64,000 nucleotides of DNA from Dasypus novemcinctus (Eukaryota; Chordata; Mammalia; Cingulata; Dasypodidae). Shown here one piece after another: positions 35,566 through 47,340 of the stretch; the first letter of the stretch is position 1; each line of letters starts with the position of its first letter. Below the pieces are notes generated by a model, which did no database searches, had not been told where the DNA came from, and was given only the letters and a program-made list of their open reading frames with translations. A program made the translations under genes and the position numbers. The DNA lies in assembly GCF_030445035.2 (NCBI RefSeq), contig NC_080701.1:19746798-19810797 (forward strand). The letters run 5' to 3'.

Positions 35566-35959
35566 TGAGAAAGAACATTTTTAATTACACTAAATAAATA
35601 CAGAGTATCATTTATAGCATAGAGAAATGCATGAGCTATTCATGCAGGTGGATGTAAGACGAAGGTGAGGAAGAGAGAACTCTGCCTGGAAGTGCATGAA
35701 AAAAAAAACAAATGTAAGGAGCTCAAAGAGAACAAGCTGCAGAATTCCAAGCTCGCTTCTATCTGCAGCTTCTCCTTCTCCTGAAATTGCTTTTTGCCAC
35801 AATGATATAGGACTCATACTGCTCACTGGGATACACAATCCATCTTCAGGGGCCCATAGTCAAAAGAAGAAAAGGAGAGGAGGGGGAAAAAATCCGAAGC
35901 ACATTTCACCGTTGGTTTTGACCCACAGCCAAGGCCTTCCACCTGCAGAAATCTCCCAA

Positions 35960-36365
35960 TGATCACATTTCTACCGCTCTGGCTGATAACGAAGATAATT
36001 GTTTCATCCACTTTGTCAAAGCTGAAATGAAAAGAGGGCAAAGCAAAATGATGCCGTCGTAAATCACGGGGCTGAGACAGCAAAAGAGGGACAAGATAGC
36101 GACTTCATTAAGGGTTATGTATTGTGCCATTAAGTTGGCAGGGGGGTCACCTTTCGTGTCACACCCGGCCTCTGTGATGCATTGCCAGCTCTTCTTTCCA
36201 ATAAAATTAAACGGAGATGTAAAACTGATTAGGGCCATGTTTGCTTCAGCCCGTGGCAAAGGGAATGGCACAGGGAATAATTGATATAAGATTGCAACTG
36301 ATGCATAATGGCAGCAATTTCTCTTCCTGGTCATTTCATTGCTGACCTTGCCCATTAAAACAAGC
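35960..36365. promoter_or_regulatory. Possible conserved noncoding element
   Basis: Repeat-free block with balanced but locally AT-rich text and homeodomain and HMG-type cores: ggttatgtattg, ccattaagttgg, aataattgatata, gatgcataatgg. A 130-codon minus frame crosses it without recognisable product. A conserved element is inference; alignment is needed. Confidence 0.2.
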
Positions 36366-36849
36366 CCAGCTGCCTTGGAGAAAGAGACACTTCATTTCCC
36401 ATCACGCTACAACTCCATGGCAGTCACAATCCAACCCCACCCTGACAGTTGGCCCTCCCCAAAACAACATGGCCAGAAATACTGGAAGCTGGAGTTTCAG
36501 GGGAGTAGCTAGATTACATGGACACAACCTGCAGACCTTTGATGCCACTGTTAGCCAGCTCCATGCCCGATCTCCTGGATTCCCCTAATGGTAGCTGCAG
36601 ACAAGTCAACTCTTCCCCTGTTTCTATTTCCTCCCATGCTGAAAATCAGGTTATTGGCCTGCTTGGTCTGTCTTAGACTCACTATCCATAGTATGAAGTG
36701 GGGCCTCGCTATGGATTCTCAATCAATGGAGAAGTCTAAAAGCTGCTATAAGCACGAGAGGGACTGACTTTAGCCACGCAATCTCAAATGATGCCTTACA
36801 ATGCTTTATGAACTCAACAATTTGGACGGACTCCATGGAGCAAATCTAC

Positions 36850-36985
36850 TCATTGTTCGGTCAACACACGTTGATTGTGGGGTCTGTTAGGCACCAAGTG
36901 CTGCACTGAGCATTGAGGATAGAATGGTGAGCCAGGCGGGTCATGCGTTCTACCTTCATAGGGCTCACAGTCCACTGGTGCTTTC
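36850..36985 (-). repeat. L2 LINE 3'-end fragment
   Basis: 'cggtcaacacacgttgattg', 'ggcaccaagtgctgcactga' and 'ccttcatagggctcacagtc' are decayed antisense L2 landmarks. Confidence 0.5.
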
Positions 36986-37004
36986 CATAGGAATAATACT
37001 GATC

Positions 37005-37230
37005 AATATCAATCAATTGGCCATGTGCCGAGCACTGGTCTATGTGATTTACATGCATTAACCTATTTAATCTTCACAAGAAGAAGAGTAGTGATTGTTT
37101 AATGTTACCCTCATTTTACAGATGAGAAAGTAGGGGGAGAGAGAGAATAAGAACCTCTTGCCCTGCAACACATGCATAGTAGTAAGTCGTAGGGTTACAA
37201 TTTCAGATGCCATGAGCTGAAGCCAGGCAC
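37005..37230 (-). repeat. MIR SINE
   Basis: Well-preserved antisense MIR: 'ccatgtgccgagcactggtc', 'catgcattaacctatttaat', 'cttcacaagaagaagag', 'cattttacagatgagaaagt' and 'ttcagatgccatgagctg' in canonical order. Confidence 0.7.
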
Positions 37231-37494
37231 TAAACCTGAAGGAAAATATTTTATGAATCTCTTTTTGCTTTCTTTTTATCCCCTCCTCACCTCCATCATG
37301 TTGCTGATATATTTTATCCAACCTTCAAGATGACATGACTTTATCAAATGGGATTGCATGCCAGATTTCCATTTTCCTATAGACTAGAACTGCCAACCAA
37401 AAGATGCCAAGCTATATCCCAGTTAATAATAGCACAGGATTAAGATCCTATAGAGTTTCCTTGCTCTTTATTTCACTTAATGTCTGAAAGTTGG

Positions 37495-37540
37495 TTTCTA
37501 TGGTGTATATATATCATATATATATGGTGTATATATATCT
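37495..37540 (+). repeat. (TA)n imperfect microsatellite
   Basis: Two alternating gtatatatat / catatatatat blocks with a repeated tggtgtatatatat unit. Confidence 0.7.
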
Positions 37541-37784
37541 CTGGCAGAGAAGGCAATGCTTCTCTGCCCAGCCTTCAAACTTTGTATCTCTGCCCTCTAT
37601 TGGCTTCGAGATCATGGCAAATCAAGCCAAATAGGGCATCTGGAACCTTAATTTCAGTCATGATTCTGACATACCTTGTATGGCTGAATCTGTCTCAATA
37701 TTCTCAGCCATTACAGAAAGCGGTGGACTACATGGTTCTATGATTCGTTTACTATTGCCTTCAGAAGTCAAAGCAGTTACACAC

Positions 37785-38254
37785 TGTATCAGTCAGCCAA
37801 AGGGGTGCTGATGCAAAATACCAGAAATTGGTTGGTTTTTATAAAGGGTATTTATTTGGGGTAGGAGCTAACAGATACCAGGCCTTAAGGATAAGTTACT
37901 TCCCTTACCAAAGTCTATTTTCACATGTCGGAGCAAGATGGCTGCCAATGTCTGCGAGGGTTCAGCCTTCCTGAGTTCCTCTCTTCCAGGGTCTTGCTTC
38001 TCTTTCCTCTGTGAGCTTACTTTCCAGGACTCCAGCTGAAGGCTTCAGCATCAAACTCCAACATCAAAAAAAACCCCAACTCTGTCCTTTGCCATGCCTT
38101 TTATCTGTGAGTCCAGGGGATGGGGATTCAATGCCCTAATGACATGGCCCAATCAAATCTCTAATCATAAATTAATCTTGCCCAGGTACAGACCAGATTA
38201 CAAACATAATCCAATATCTAGTTTTAGAATTAATAACCATATCAAACTGCTACA
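37785..38254 (-). mobile_element. Xenarthran solo LTR with 5-bp duplication
   Basis: 470-bp LTR with TGTATCAG at one end and CTGCTACA at the other, flanked by CACAC on both sides (37780-37784 and 38255-38259), the 5-bp duplication typical of ERVL/MaLR elements. Internal plus-strand text 'ataccagaaattggttggtt', 'ttataaagggtatttatttg' and 'ctgtgagcttactttccagg' relates it to the antisense LTR at 5141. A YY1-type caagatggctgcc lies at 37934-37946. No ERV interior is attached. Confidence 0.78.
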
Positions 38255-38259
38255 CACAC

Positions 38260-39060
38260 TCATATAAACACGACCTCATTTTCATATTTACTGATAAAAA
38301 TATGACCTCAATGTCATAGTGACCTGCCCAGCAGCAAAGGGCGATTTATTTTTTTCAGACTCACCAGTCTTGCAAGCTTTATCTATTTGTCTGACTGGCT
38401 GTCTTTGTCCCACCACTTCCCAGACTCTGACAGAGTCCAGGGACTGTAGCAGCTCTGGGTGGGAAGACTGTAAATGACAAATAACAGACCCTCTGCCAAA
38501 AAAGCGATTAGACCAGAAATGGAATAACTTAAACCAGACTATTTCCACCCACTACCTCTAACCATGACCCTGCACCTCAGAAAGGAGGCAAAGGTTTTGT
38601 ATAAATGAAGATGGGGACTGCACACATTTCCCATTTGATGACTCACGCAATATGGAATGAAAGGCCCCAACCATCCACCCGTAGGCAATAGATGAAAAAC
38701 AAACATTCTGAGCAAGCACGCAGCTGTCATTTTGTCCCTCCTCCCTGCCCTCACCCCCTTGCTTCCCCCATCCAGACTCAGGCTCTGGTACTGGACAACT
38801 CAATTGGGTCTCCTTTGGGGATGTCCAATAATGAAGGCAAGCTGGATGGCTGCCGGAATGGGATGGCCAAGGCTAGTGGACTCCACCGGGGCTATAACTT
38901 CGCTGTGGTTCCTGGGTTCATTCCCACTCACTGAGGCAGAAATGGATAATTTAATTTGAAGTCATAGCCATTGAGATGTTGTGTTTTGATCTTAATGAAA
39001 GAGAAACCTCTTCTTTGCCTCAACTTCAATGATAAATATGTTTTTCACTTACATGGCAAT
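38260..39060. other. Unique sequence
   Basis: No gene. About 58 bp from 38934 recurs at 54454 (see findings). Confidence 0.4.
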
Positions 39061-39061
39061 T

Positions 39062-39215
39062 AGAGCTGATATAGTATCTTCACAGTCCTAATGATATCCT
39101 TATAACACCTTTTTGAGATGAATGTCATTATCCTCACTTTACAGATAAGAAAACCCAGGATAAGAAATGTGCTAGAGGCCACACAGCATGCAGGTAGCAG
39201 AGTTGGCTCTGGAGG
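39062..39215 (-). repeat. MIR SINE fragment
   Basis: Antisense MIR: 'gagctgatatagtatcttca', 'tatccttataacacctttttg', 'cctcactttacagataagaa' and 'gccacacagcatgcaggtag' match the canonical order. Confidence 0.65.
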
Positions 39216-40483
39216 GGTGTCCTGCTTCTAAATGAAAAGAATGTCCACTCTTCCATGGGAGATAGCAAGCCCTGTTGGCTTAGTAGAGGCACACCATGTC
39301 AGTCTCCCCGGCCTACTCATGATTGATTCCCACTCAAGGCCTGGGAAGCAGGCAGGACCTCTTCCTCCTTTCTGTACTCCATTCTAACCTCTACTGCCAG
39401 GAATTCAAGACCTCACTTTCATTCCCTCTGTCCAAGCCTGGAGGGGTGACCTTGGCCTGGCATGCCAAGGTAGCCCAGGAAAATAAAGCCTGTGGGCAGA
39501 AGCTGTCAAGGGCCTGTGGCCTGAAATTCCCCTTAGGAGAAACAGGATCTGTGTTTTCCATTATTAAAATTCTTATTCAAGAAGTGTCAAACTTACCTGC
39601 AGAAAACAGATGAGGATTGGGCTCGCTGCCTTACCTTTCCCAGAGTGGTGATGCTCAAATGGAAGTGGCTTGGCCTCCTCCCCTTCTAGTTCCCCATCTC
39701 TCTACTCTAATCCAACTTGTATCTATGTGAACAAAGGATGAACTGGTTCTGTTTTTGGGTTTTTTTTTTTGAAGGATTAGAGAAGAAAATACCTAAATTT
39801 TGAGGATTTATCTGAGCAAAACAGATGGGAATCTCATGACAAACAATGCTTTAAAGGAAAACAAATGTTCATTATTCAGTCAATAAATACAAGCTTTAAC
39901 TCTTAACCATGTATTAGGCTGCAGAGAATGTGGAGATGAGCAAAATTCTTCTCCTCTTGCTCTTAAAGAGCCCTACTCCGTGTCCCTTAAGAGCTTCTGC
40001 ACATCAATCATGAGCAGACACCTATGTCTGCACTTCTGTAAGACCTGGAAGCAGAAAGAATATGGAAAAACAAACTGAAATCCTTGCAAGTCCCTTATCA
40101 ATGGTAAGAAAGTAGTATTTTCTGAACCAACATGGCATCAAATGTCTAGAAACATTCCAAAGTTCCCTTCTTTTGTGTCCTTATTTAATTTGTTTAAGAT
40201 GATTATGGTCTGCAAGGCCAAAGATCTGAGTCTGAGTCCACACTTTACCATTACCCCAGCTGCATGCTGTCAATGAACCATGTCTCCTTTCCAATGCTGT
40301 TTCCCCTTGAGGATTTTCAAATTATTTTCTAAGTTGCCCTAGGGTTCTTTTGAGTCACATCACAAATCTGCCATGGGCAAAGACCAATAAAGACGGATGG
40401 TCCAAAAATGAGCACTTGATACTAATGGCTATGATTATCAGCCTGTGTGCCTGAAATATGAGCTAGGCCTAGAGCTTCAGGGT
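39216..40483. other. Unique sequence; possible upstream part of copy B
   Basis: No gene. The last few hundred bases before 40484 may belong to the retroposon that follows, but I have no second copy to prove it. Confidence 0.35.
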
Positions 40484-41802
40484 GCCTAAGAGTTACCTCC
40501 TGAGAGCCTCCATGTTGCTCAAATGTGGTCACTCTCTAAGCCAAACTCAGCATGTAAATGCATTACCTTCCCCCCAGCATTGGGCATGACTCCCAGGGAT
40601 GAGCCTCCCTGGTGCCAAGGGATTACTACCAAGCACCAACTGATGATGTAACCAGAAAAAGACCTTGAATAAAAGGGTTAACTCAGACCAACAGAATATC
40701 TCAGCCTACATGTAATATCAGGTGTTAAAAGCTGCTTTTTGACTTTGGATAAAAGGGGGAAATGGAAAGGACAAATGAGTTTTTATGGCTATGAGATTCC
40801 AAAAAGGAGTCAGGAAGTCATCAGAGGGGTAATGCTTACACACGTCTTAGCAGGGTACCAGAGACAGCCAAAGTAGATAGAAACCCAGGTACTGGTTCTT
40901 CTGAGGGCTACAGAGACACACAGGTTCTATGATCATGGCAGATGACTCTGGAGTTCAGTGCCATGTCAGTTGGCCCTACTTTGGAGTTTGTTTTCCTGAG
41001 TGTGATGGAGTTGGACTCAGATGTGACCTTTCTACACATGCCTCTTCTGTTACTTTTACCAGACCTGTGGTTGGTGTTGGGGTTGGTGTATACTCAGGAG
41101 ACCTGAATCTCTGGACTATCCATGTGACAGTCAGGCCCTGAACCTCAGCAGACTTGCTACTCCTACCCTCTGGTTCATTGGACTTACCCTGGCCAGCTAA
41201 CAGGGAGGTGAAGAAGGTCAACCACCACAACAGGAAGCCAAGAGTGCCTACAGCTGAAAGCAGGAGGATTGCCTCCATCATCCATGTGGAATCTAAGCCC
41301 CCTCTTGATGTAGAGGGAGACTGGACATAACCATCCCAGGGTCCACAGGATGGAAGAATAGAGTATGGATTAGAGTAGACTTACTGGTGTACTGCTGGAG
41401 AACTATTGTGATTGGTAATGGAAGAAATTGTAGCATTGATATGGAGAAAGTGGCCACGGTAGCTACTGATGCTAGGGAGAGGGAAGAAGAGATACGATGT
41501 GGGGGCATTTCCAGGATTTGGAGTTGTCCTGGGTGGTGCTGCAGGGACAGATGCTGGACATTGTGTGTCCTGCCATGGCCCACTGGGTGGACTGGGGGAG
41601 AGTGTAGACTACAATGTAGAACACTGTCCATGTGGTGCAGCAGTGTTCCAAAATGTAGTCACCAGGTGCAGTGAATGTGCCACGATTATGGAAGAAGTTG
41701 TTGATATGGGAGGAGTGGGGTGAAGGGGGTGGGGGTATATGGGGATCTCATATTTTTTTAATGTAACATTTGAAAGAAAATAGAGAAGAGGAGGGAAAAA
41801 AA
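40484..41802 (+). mobile_element. Retroposon copy B (L1-like 3' end)
   Basis: Longest of the four related copies with A and C as guides, at least 1.3 kb. It aligns with copy C from gcctaag at 40484 (ctcctgagagcctccatgtt, gactcccagggatgagcctc, ggtgccaagggattactacc) and with copy A from about 41018 (gtgacctttctacacatgcc onward). It ends in tatatggggatctcat, a decayed polyadenylation signal (atagagaag) and an A-run (41796-41802). No ORF2 frame precedes it, and no convincing target duplication is visible. The EIF1 pseudogene is inserted directly at its A-tail. An L1-lineage 3' UTR is inferred. Confidence 0.68.
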
Positions 41803-41814
41803 TCTACCATGGGG

Positions 41815-43600
41815 CCCCAGTCACTGAGCTGCCACAGAGGACTCAGCAGCCTCCCCCTGGAGCCCCCTTGCTTCCTGACCCTCCATGCCCCTTGCCCGCC
41901 TTCTCCCCTCACTGCCCTCTGCAGACCGTTTCCACCAAGGAAAAGGAACCTCATCGTCTGTCTGCTTTCCAGAACCTCCACTCTTTCAACACCTTTGCTG
42001 ATGCAAGTAAGGGTGATGACCTGCTTCTTGCAGGGACTATTGAGTATAACCCTAGAATTCCACAGAGAAAGAACAGGAAGACCTCCCCACTGTTCAAGGG
42101 ATGACAGATGATTACGATAAAAAGAGACCAGTGAAGGTGTTGAAGAAGAAAGTTGCCTGCAATGGTGCTGTAATTGAGTATCCAGAATATGGAGAAGGGA
42201 TTCAGCAACAGGGAGACCAGCACAAGCACATATGCCAGTTCCTTGTGGAGAGTGGACTGGCTAAGGATGACCAGCTGAAGGGTCATGGGTTTGTTTTTTT
42301 TTTAATTTTTTTAAAATTTCTCCCCCCTCCCCCCATTGTTTGCATTCTGTATCCATTCACTGTGTGTTCTTCTGTGTCTGTTGTATTCTCATTAAGTGGC
42401 TCTGGGAACCCATCCTGGGACCTTCTGGAGTGGGAGAGAGACAATCATTCTCTTGCATCACCTCAGCTCCCTAGTTCGTTGTGTCTCATATTGTCTCTTC
42501 TCTGTGTCTCTTTTTTTTCTTGCATCATCTTGCTGCGTCAGCTCTCCATGTGAGTGGCACCGCTCCTAGGCGGGCTGCACTCCTGTGTGGGGAGGCACTC
42601 CTACACGGGGGGCACCCCTGTGTGGGGCAGCACTCCTTGCACACAACAACTCTCCATGTGGGCCAGCTCGCCACACTGGCCAGGAGGCCCTGGGTATCGA
42701 ACCCCGGACCTCCTATATGGTAGGTGGAAGCTCAATCCGTTGAGCCATATCCTCTTCCCAGAGTCATGGGTGTTAAGTGCTTGTGGCTCACTGAAGCTTG
42801 AGTGAGGATTTCCCTGCAATGAGTAGAAAATTTCCCTTCTGTCCCTTGTCATAAGTTTAAAAACCTCACAGTTTGTATAATGTAAACCACTTGGGGTCTG
42901 CTTTCAACTTGGATGAGAGTAATTCCTTCATACAATAAACTGAAAAGGGCCGCGCTGTCTAGTCTTGAAGTCCCTCATTGAAAAGAGCTCAAGTAGTAGG
43001 CGCCTGGCAGTGTCCAGCCTGAAACAAAGCAAGAGGGTGATGTTTCAGCCGCTCCCAGAGCCTCAAGATCATGGACACCTGTGTTTGGCCAGAAGCTCTT
43101 TGGTCCTCCCTCTGCAGAGTTCCTGCCCTGAGAAAATGTCACCACCTGACCAGTCCTCGTTGGAGCTGAGAAAAAAATGGGGTGAGGCAGCCACAGTAGC
43201 AGTACCACAAGAGGGAAGCCTTTCAGTAACAAAACAAAGGGCCCTGGCATCTCCAGGCAGGCCAGGCGAGCGGGGCTGAGAGGCGCCACCTTCCCTCTAG
43301 TGAGGTGATGCCTCCGAGGTCTTTGTTCCTTTTGACCAGGCTTAATAGCCTAGCTAAGATCGCCCAAACCAAGAGCCACCAGACTGTGAGGGCAACCTTC
43401 TATCAGCTCAACTTTACAAGGGAACCAATTTCAAACTGACGGATCGATCACGTAGCCAGCAGTAGAGTCTGCATTTTATTAGCAACAGCTGCCCAATGCC
43501 ATGTGACGTATCAGAACTGGTTTTGGGGTTTTGTTAGGTAACATTATGTAATGCATTGAAACTCTTATTTAAGTAGAACTTGTTTTCAGAAGAAAAAACA
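41815..43600 (+). pseudogene. EIF1: EIF1 processed pseudogene, split by a SINE
   Basis: Intronless copy of the eIF1 (SUI1) translation initiation factor mRNA, the factor that enforces start-codon fidelity in the 43S complex. 5' UTR text (ccgtttccaccaaggaaaag) precedes the start position at 41958, which is CTG instead of ATG. The frame reads FQNLHSF and FADASKGDDLL, then shifts by a 1-nt loss at about 42090. It resumes as DDYDKK, ACNGAVIEYPEYGE and ICQFLVESGLAKDDQLK, and reaches the stop at 42774. The long 3' UTR has an internal AATAAA (about 42935) and continues to an A-run at 43593-43598, so the source transcript used the distal poly(A) site. Without the 472-bp SINE and its repeat the copy is about 1.3 kb. 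Direct repeats tctaccatgggg flank it (41803-41814 and 43601-43612). Not functional. Confidence 0.95.
42291..42762 (-). mobile_element. Full-length DAS-type SINE inside EIF1 pseudogene
   Basis: Minus-strand SINE of about 470 bp. The A-tail is the T-rich run at 42291-42320; then come the C-rich segment and the GC-rich body. The tRNA-like head follows at the right, with B box GGGTTCGAT-type (cctgggtatcgaaccccgga on the plus strand, about 42690-42710) and A box TGGCTCAACGG-type (ccgttgagcca, about 42738-42748). It ends in cctcttccc, the reverse complement of the family's gggaag start. Direct repeats gtcatgggt (42282-42290 and 42763-42771) are a duplicated piece of the EIF1 stop-codon region. It is younger than the pseudogene. 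Confidence 0.93.
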
Positions 43601-43612
43601 TCTACCATGGGG

Positions 43613-44385
43613 TTCAGAGGAGGCTAAGCAGAGGCCTTCAAATCTCCACCCACCTCCCCTTGCCCAAACAGGCCATCTCTGGTGTTTTGGTGGTATTCTG
43701 TGATTGACTAGTGCAGGGTTGGCACTCACCTTAGTGCCCAGAAAGCTTCTCCGCAGACAGACCTCCCTTCTCTTCTGAGGCTGAGGTTTAAGGAAATAGC
43801 AGGCTCAAGCCTTTCAGTCGCCCAGAGCCAGGTCACTAATCACTCTTCACCCAGTCACCCAGTCCAAAGTATTTCCGAAGTGGCTAAGCAGCGTGTGAGT
43901 GTTGAGTGATGTTTCTCTGGACCCCATTTTGCGGAAACGCCCAGTGGTTGAGAGTGTGCACATTGGCAGACTAACTTAAACGGCAGCTCTGGCTTAGCGT
44001 CTACGTAGCCGCAGGAGGCAGCTCATGCTTTCTGACCCTTAGTTTCCTTGTCTGCAAAAATTAGGCTGAGAAGATCAAATGAGAGTGGGGCCGAACGCTG
44101 AACACACATTAAGTGCAAAAAGTGTCAATCATTATTGCTAATACTGAGTTCAATTGCTCACCATCTCTCAGCTCTCTATAAACTGGTCTCCCTGACTCCA
44201 TTATCATCCTATCTCCAATTCATCATCTGGCTTAGCCAGAGGGAATTTTGCCATCCACTGAATTCTTATTTAAGGATAACTTAGATGCCAGCTCCTCTGT
44301 TAAGTCTTTCTCAGTTCTCAGAAGGAAAATTAAGCGGCCAGATTCTCAGTGCCTGTTTCAGTTCATTTATTATAGCACTTAATTC
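43613..44385. other. Unique sequence with MIR piece
   Basis: No gene. A sense MIR-like segment is at about 44015-44140 (cccttagtttccttgtctgc, gatcaaatgagagtgg, gctgaacacacatta). Confidence 0.45.
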
Positions 44386-44389
44386 ATTG

Positions 44390-44530
44390 TGTTCATTCAT
44401 TCACTCACTCAACAAATATTTACTGAGTGACGACTGGGTGCCAAGCCCCACTCTAGGTCCTGTGAGTTACAACAGTGTCAAACACACAAAAACACCAGCT
44501 TTTGTAGAGCCCTGTATTCTACTTGCTTCT
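44390..44530 (-). repeat. L2 LINE 3'-end fragment
   Basis: 'cattcattcactcactcaac', 'aaatatttactgagtgacga', 'gtgccaagccccactctagg', then 'acaacagtgtcaaacacaca': canonical antisense L2 terminus. Confidence 0.65.
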
Positions 44531-45775
44531 CTGTGAATTGGTCTCCAATCCCTAGTCCCCACCCAGGGTCGGGAGAGCAGGGTACCAATTGCATTCGTCG
44601 GCATCCCTAAGTGAATCACTCAAGATGTTTAATGGTTAGCATGTTTTTTCAAAGAATCAGTAGTAAATGAATCTCATAGCTGTTCCTCAGGTCACCAAAT
44701 CTACAAAATCAGACATACAGAAGGCTTCTTAAAACTGTGCCTAGGAATCCACCAGAAGGCTGGCAGTGTCTTCTGTTGGCTCCCACTCTTTCATCAGCTG
44801 GCCCTCCTCTCCACGCGCTCTCTCTATCATCCGCATTTAACAGAAGGAACTAAGGACAAAGCAGGTTAAGAGACAAGAAGATGTGGTTTTGCAGCAGAAG
44901 TTAATGAAAAATTTAAACTTGAAAAATTCTACGGACTGTGCTAGAGGCTTCTGGAGCCCTGTGAGAGCCCTAAGTAGGCATCACAAACACACACTTGGGG
45001 GCTCGTGGCTATTCCATCCACTTGGATCAGATCCGGGGACACCCCCGCGGGAGAGGCCACATGGCCAGGCTCTTCCAAGAGGATATTAGCAAGGACTGAA
45101 GTTTCTGCTCCAGTCCCCTCTCACCGTCTAGCATTTGGAAGAGCCATCATGAGATCTAGCCAAGCACCTGGGGGAACTGCAGCAAAAGTGGGAAATGAAC
45201 AAAGAGAGCTCATTGACAGGCAACCAGCTCTCTTCCTGGAGGATGTCCTCCTCTCACACTTCTCTGCCATTTAAGGGAGAGCTGAGGAACAAAAGAGAAA
45301 GGAATGTAGTCAGTAGATAAGATGTTAACATCCCCAAATCCCTCATCAGCTTGGTGGTGCTGTGAGGAAGCTGGTGATTAGAGAACCAGCAGTAGAGCCG
45401 GCCCCCATCAGAGCCACCAGGCTGGAAAAGGTCTTAGGCCAAAGACCCCTTCTCCCAAAGCACCGAGGTCAACGGAGAGCAGTGTGCGTGTGTCCATTCA
45501 GGAAATCAGGGGGTGTTGTATCAGATTCGCTCTATTCCCAGAGCTCTTCTTTAACTGAGTAACAACTGGTAGTAAGTTGGGAGGAGCCATGTGAAAGGGC
45601 ACAGGAATGCACAAAATACAGGCAAGGGCGGCTTAGAGCAAGTAAACACAGACCGCCCAGGCCAGCTTGGCTTCTTCCACAGAGATGTTTTCTAGAATAT
45701 CAGTGACCTGGTGTGAAATTTGAGTCACTGTCATTGGGACAGTGAGGGGAGCAAAGGCCTCTTTAACCATTGTTT
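44531..45775. other. Unique sequence
   Basis: No gene recognised. A weak antisense MIR piece is at about 44825-44890. Frames of 68-89 codons at 44883-45274 have no recognisable product. Confidence 0.35.
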
Positions 45776-45915
45776 GTTCTAGACATAAGCAGTGCTGAGC
45801 AGAAGTCTTGTCAATCCCTTGAAATCAAGGAGAAGGTAGACGTTTTCACCGTGCGTAGTGTCTAGCACATACTACGGGCTTGTTGAATGATTTAATGAAT
45901 GAATGAGTGAGCAAA
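45776..45915 (+). repeat. L2 LINE 3'-end fragment
   Basis: 'tgtctagcacatactacggg', 'cttgttgaatgatttaatga', 'atgaatgagtga' is a decayed sense L2 terminus with its TGAA repeats. Confidence 0.55.
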
Positions 45916-47330
45916 GGAACAAAGATCAGAGGAGAGATGCTTCAGCAAGAAACCTCAGGGTTAAGCAGGAGGGAGAACAAGGAGGAGGTAAGAAGCTTCC
46001 AGAGCTGGAATCACTGAGCATGTGTGAGTGAACAAATGGCAAATAGCAGGCACTCCTGCCTTCGTCACACTCTACTGAGGACCAGCAACTCGCACAGCCT
46101 GGGAGACTTACAGAGCCATAAAAAACAAAGGCCTGTCCTCATGGAGCTTACAGGCCACAAGCAGAGGATGACACAGCCACAGGACGAAAACAACAAAGGT
46201 CACAAACTCAGCCCAGATAAAATGCTGGCAACTGGACCCCAGAAAATGTATTTGTGCAAGAGCTCAGGATAGAATGAGAGTGGCAATGGGGAATGCCTCA
46301 ATTGTGAGGACACTGCTGTGTCATACTCCAGCAGCAGGACAAGGAAGCTCAGCCACCCACATGGCCAGAGAAATGCCGCTCCTTTCAGTCAGCAGGACAG
46401 CTGGACCCCTGGTCCCACAATTCTCCTCTCCCCATCCCTCCCGTCGCCCACCCTGCTGACACAGAGAGCTTGGCACTGGTGGTGGGGGAGGATTTCTCTC
46501 AATGTCTCTGTATAGATGGGTTAATGCAAAGGCTTTCCAACCTAAGCATGTTTTTTCTGTTCCTTCTCTCTGACCTTGGCATTTTCTTTCTCCATTCCAG
46601 GCTCACCGCTGTCCTGTGGCCAGGTTTGCCTCTCATTTGTCAATGTTATTATTGAATTTTCAAATGCCAGTAGTACACATAAATCAATGGCTTTCTTCTC
46701 CCTACTGGCATATCCCTGCCACATGTGGTCATTCATTTTTTTAATAAGTCCTCCTCTCCTTTCACCCATTTATAAAAATGCATCTTGTTCCCCCACCACC
46801 GTCCATCACTCGGTGAGCGTGGCTATTTGTTGCCCCTGAGTGCTTATTCATCAACGTTTTCAAAAGCAAAATCACTCTTCGCCTCCTGCTCTTATTGTGC
46901 CATCAATCTTGACCAGGGGATCAATAAACTTCGCTTTTGCAATTTCTCCCCCCCTCCTGAGCTGACTGTCTCCAAAGTGCAGTCTTTTTATTTACATTTT
47001 TAACTGATCATCAGCAGAGGGGGGACGGAGGTGTCAGGGAGGAGAAGGGCTTTCATTTGCTCCCGAGGCTGCAATAACCATCCATGCATCGGTCATTTAA
47101 CACGGACTCTTCCCTGCCTGGGGGCCGCCCGCGTAAATCATCACCTGAGGAAACAAAAGCGTGTCTCGCAGGCAGGCAGGCCAGGATATGGGAGGAGGAG
47201 AAGCAAGCTGGCTTCCAGGAATTTCTTCACATTGTTTTATGCGTGTTAAGGGAAAATGGAAATGAAAGGGTTGGAGGGAAAATTAAAACAAAAGGGCGGG
47301 GAGGAAAGGAAAGAAGGCTAAATTTAAAAT
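45916..47330. other. Unique sequence
   Basis: No gene. A short antisense L2-like piece at about 46040-46155 ends cctcatggagcttacagg. A repeat-free AT/GC-balanced block at 46820-47010 is a possible conserved element (see findings). Confidence 0.4.
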
Positions 47331-47340
47331 GGACAGGCAG

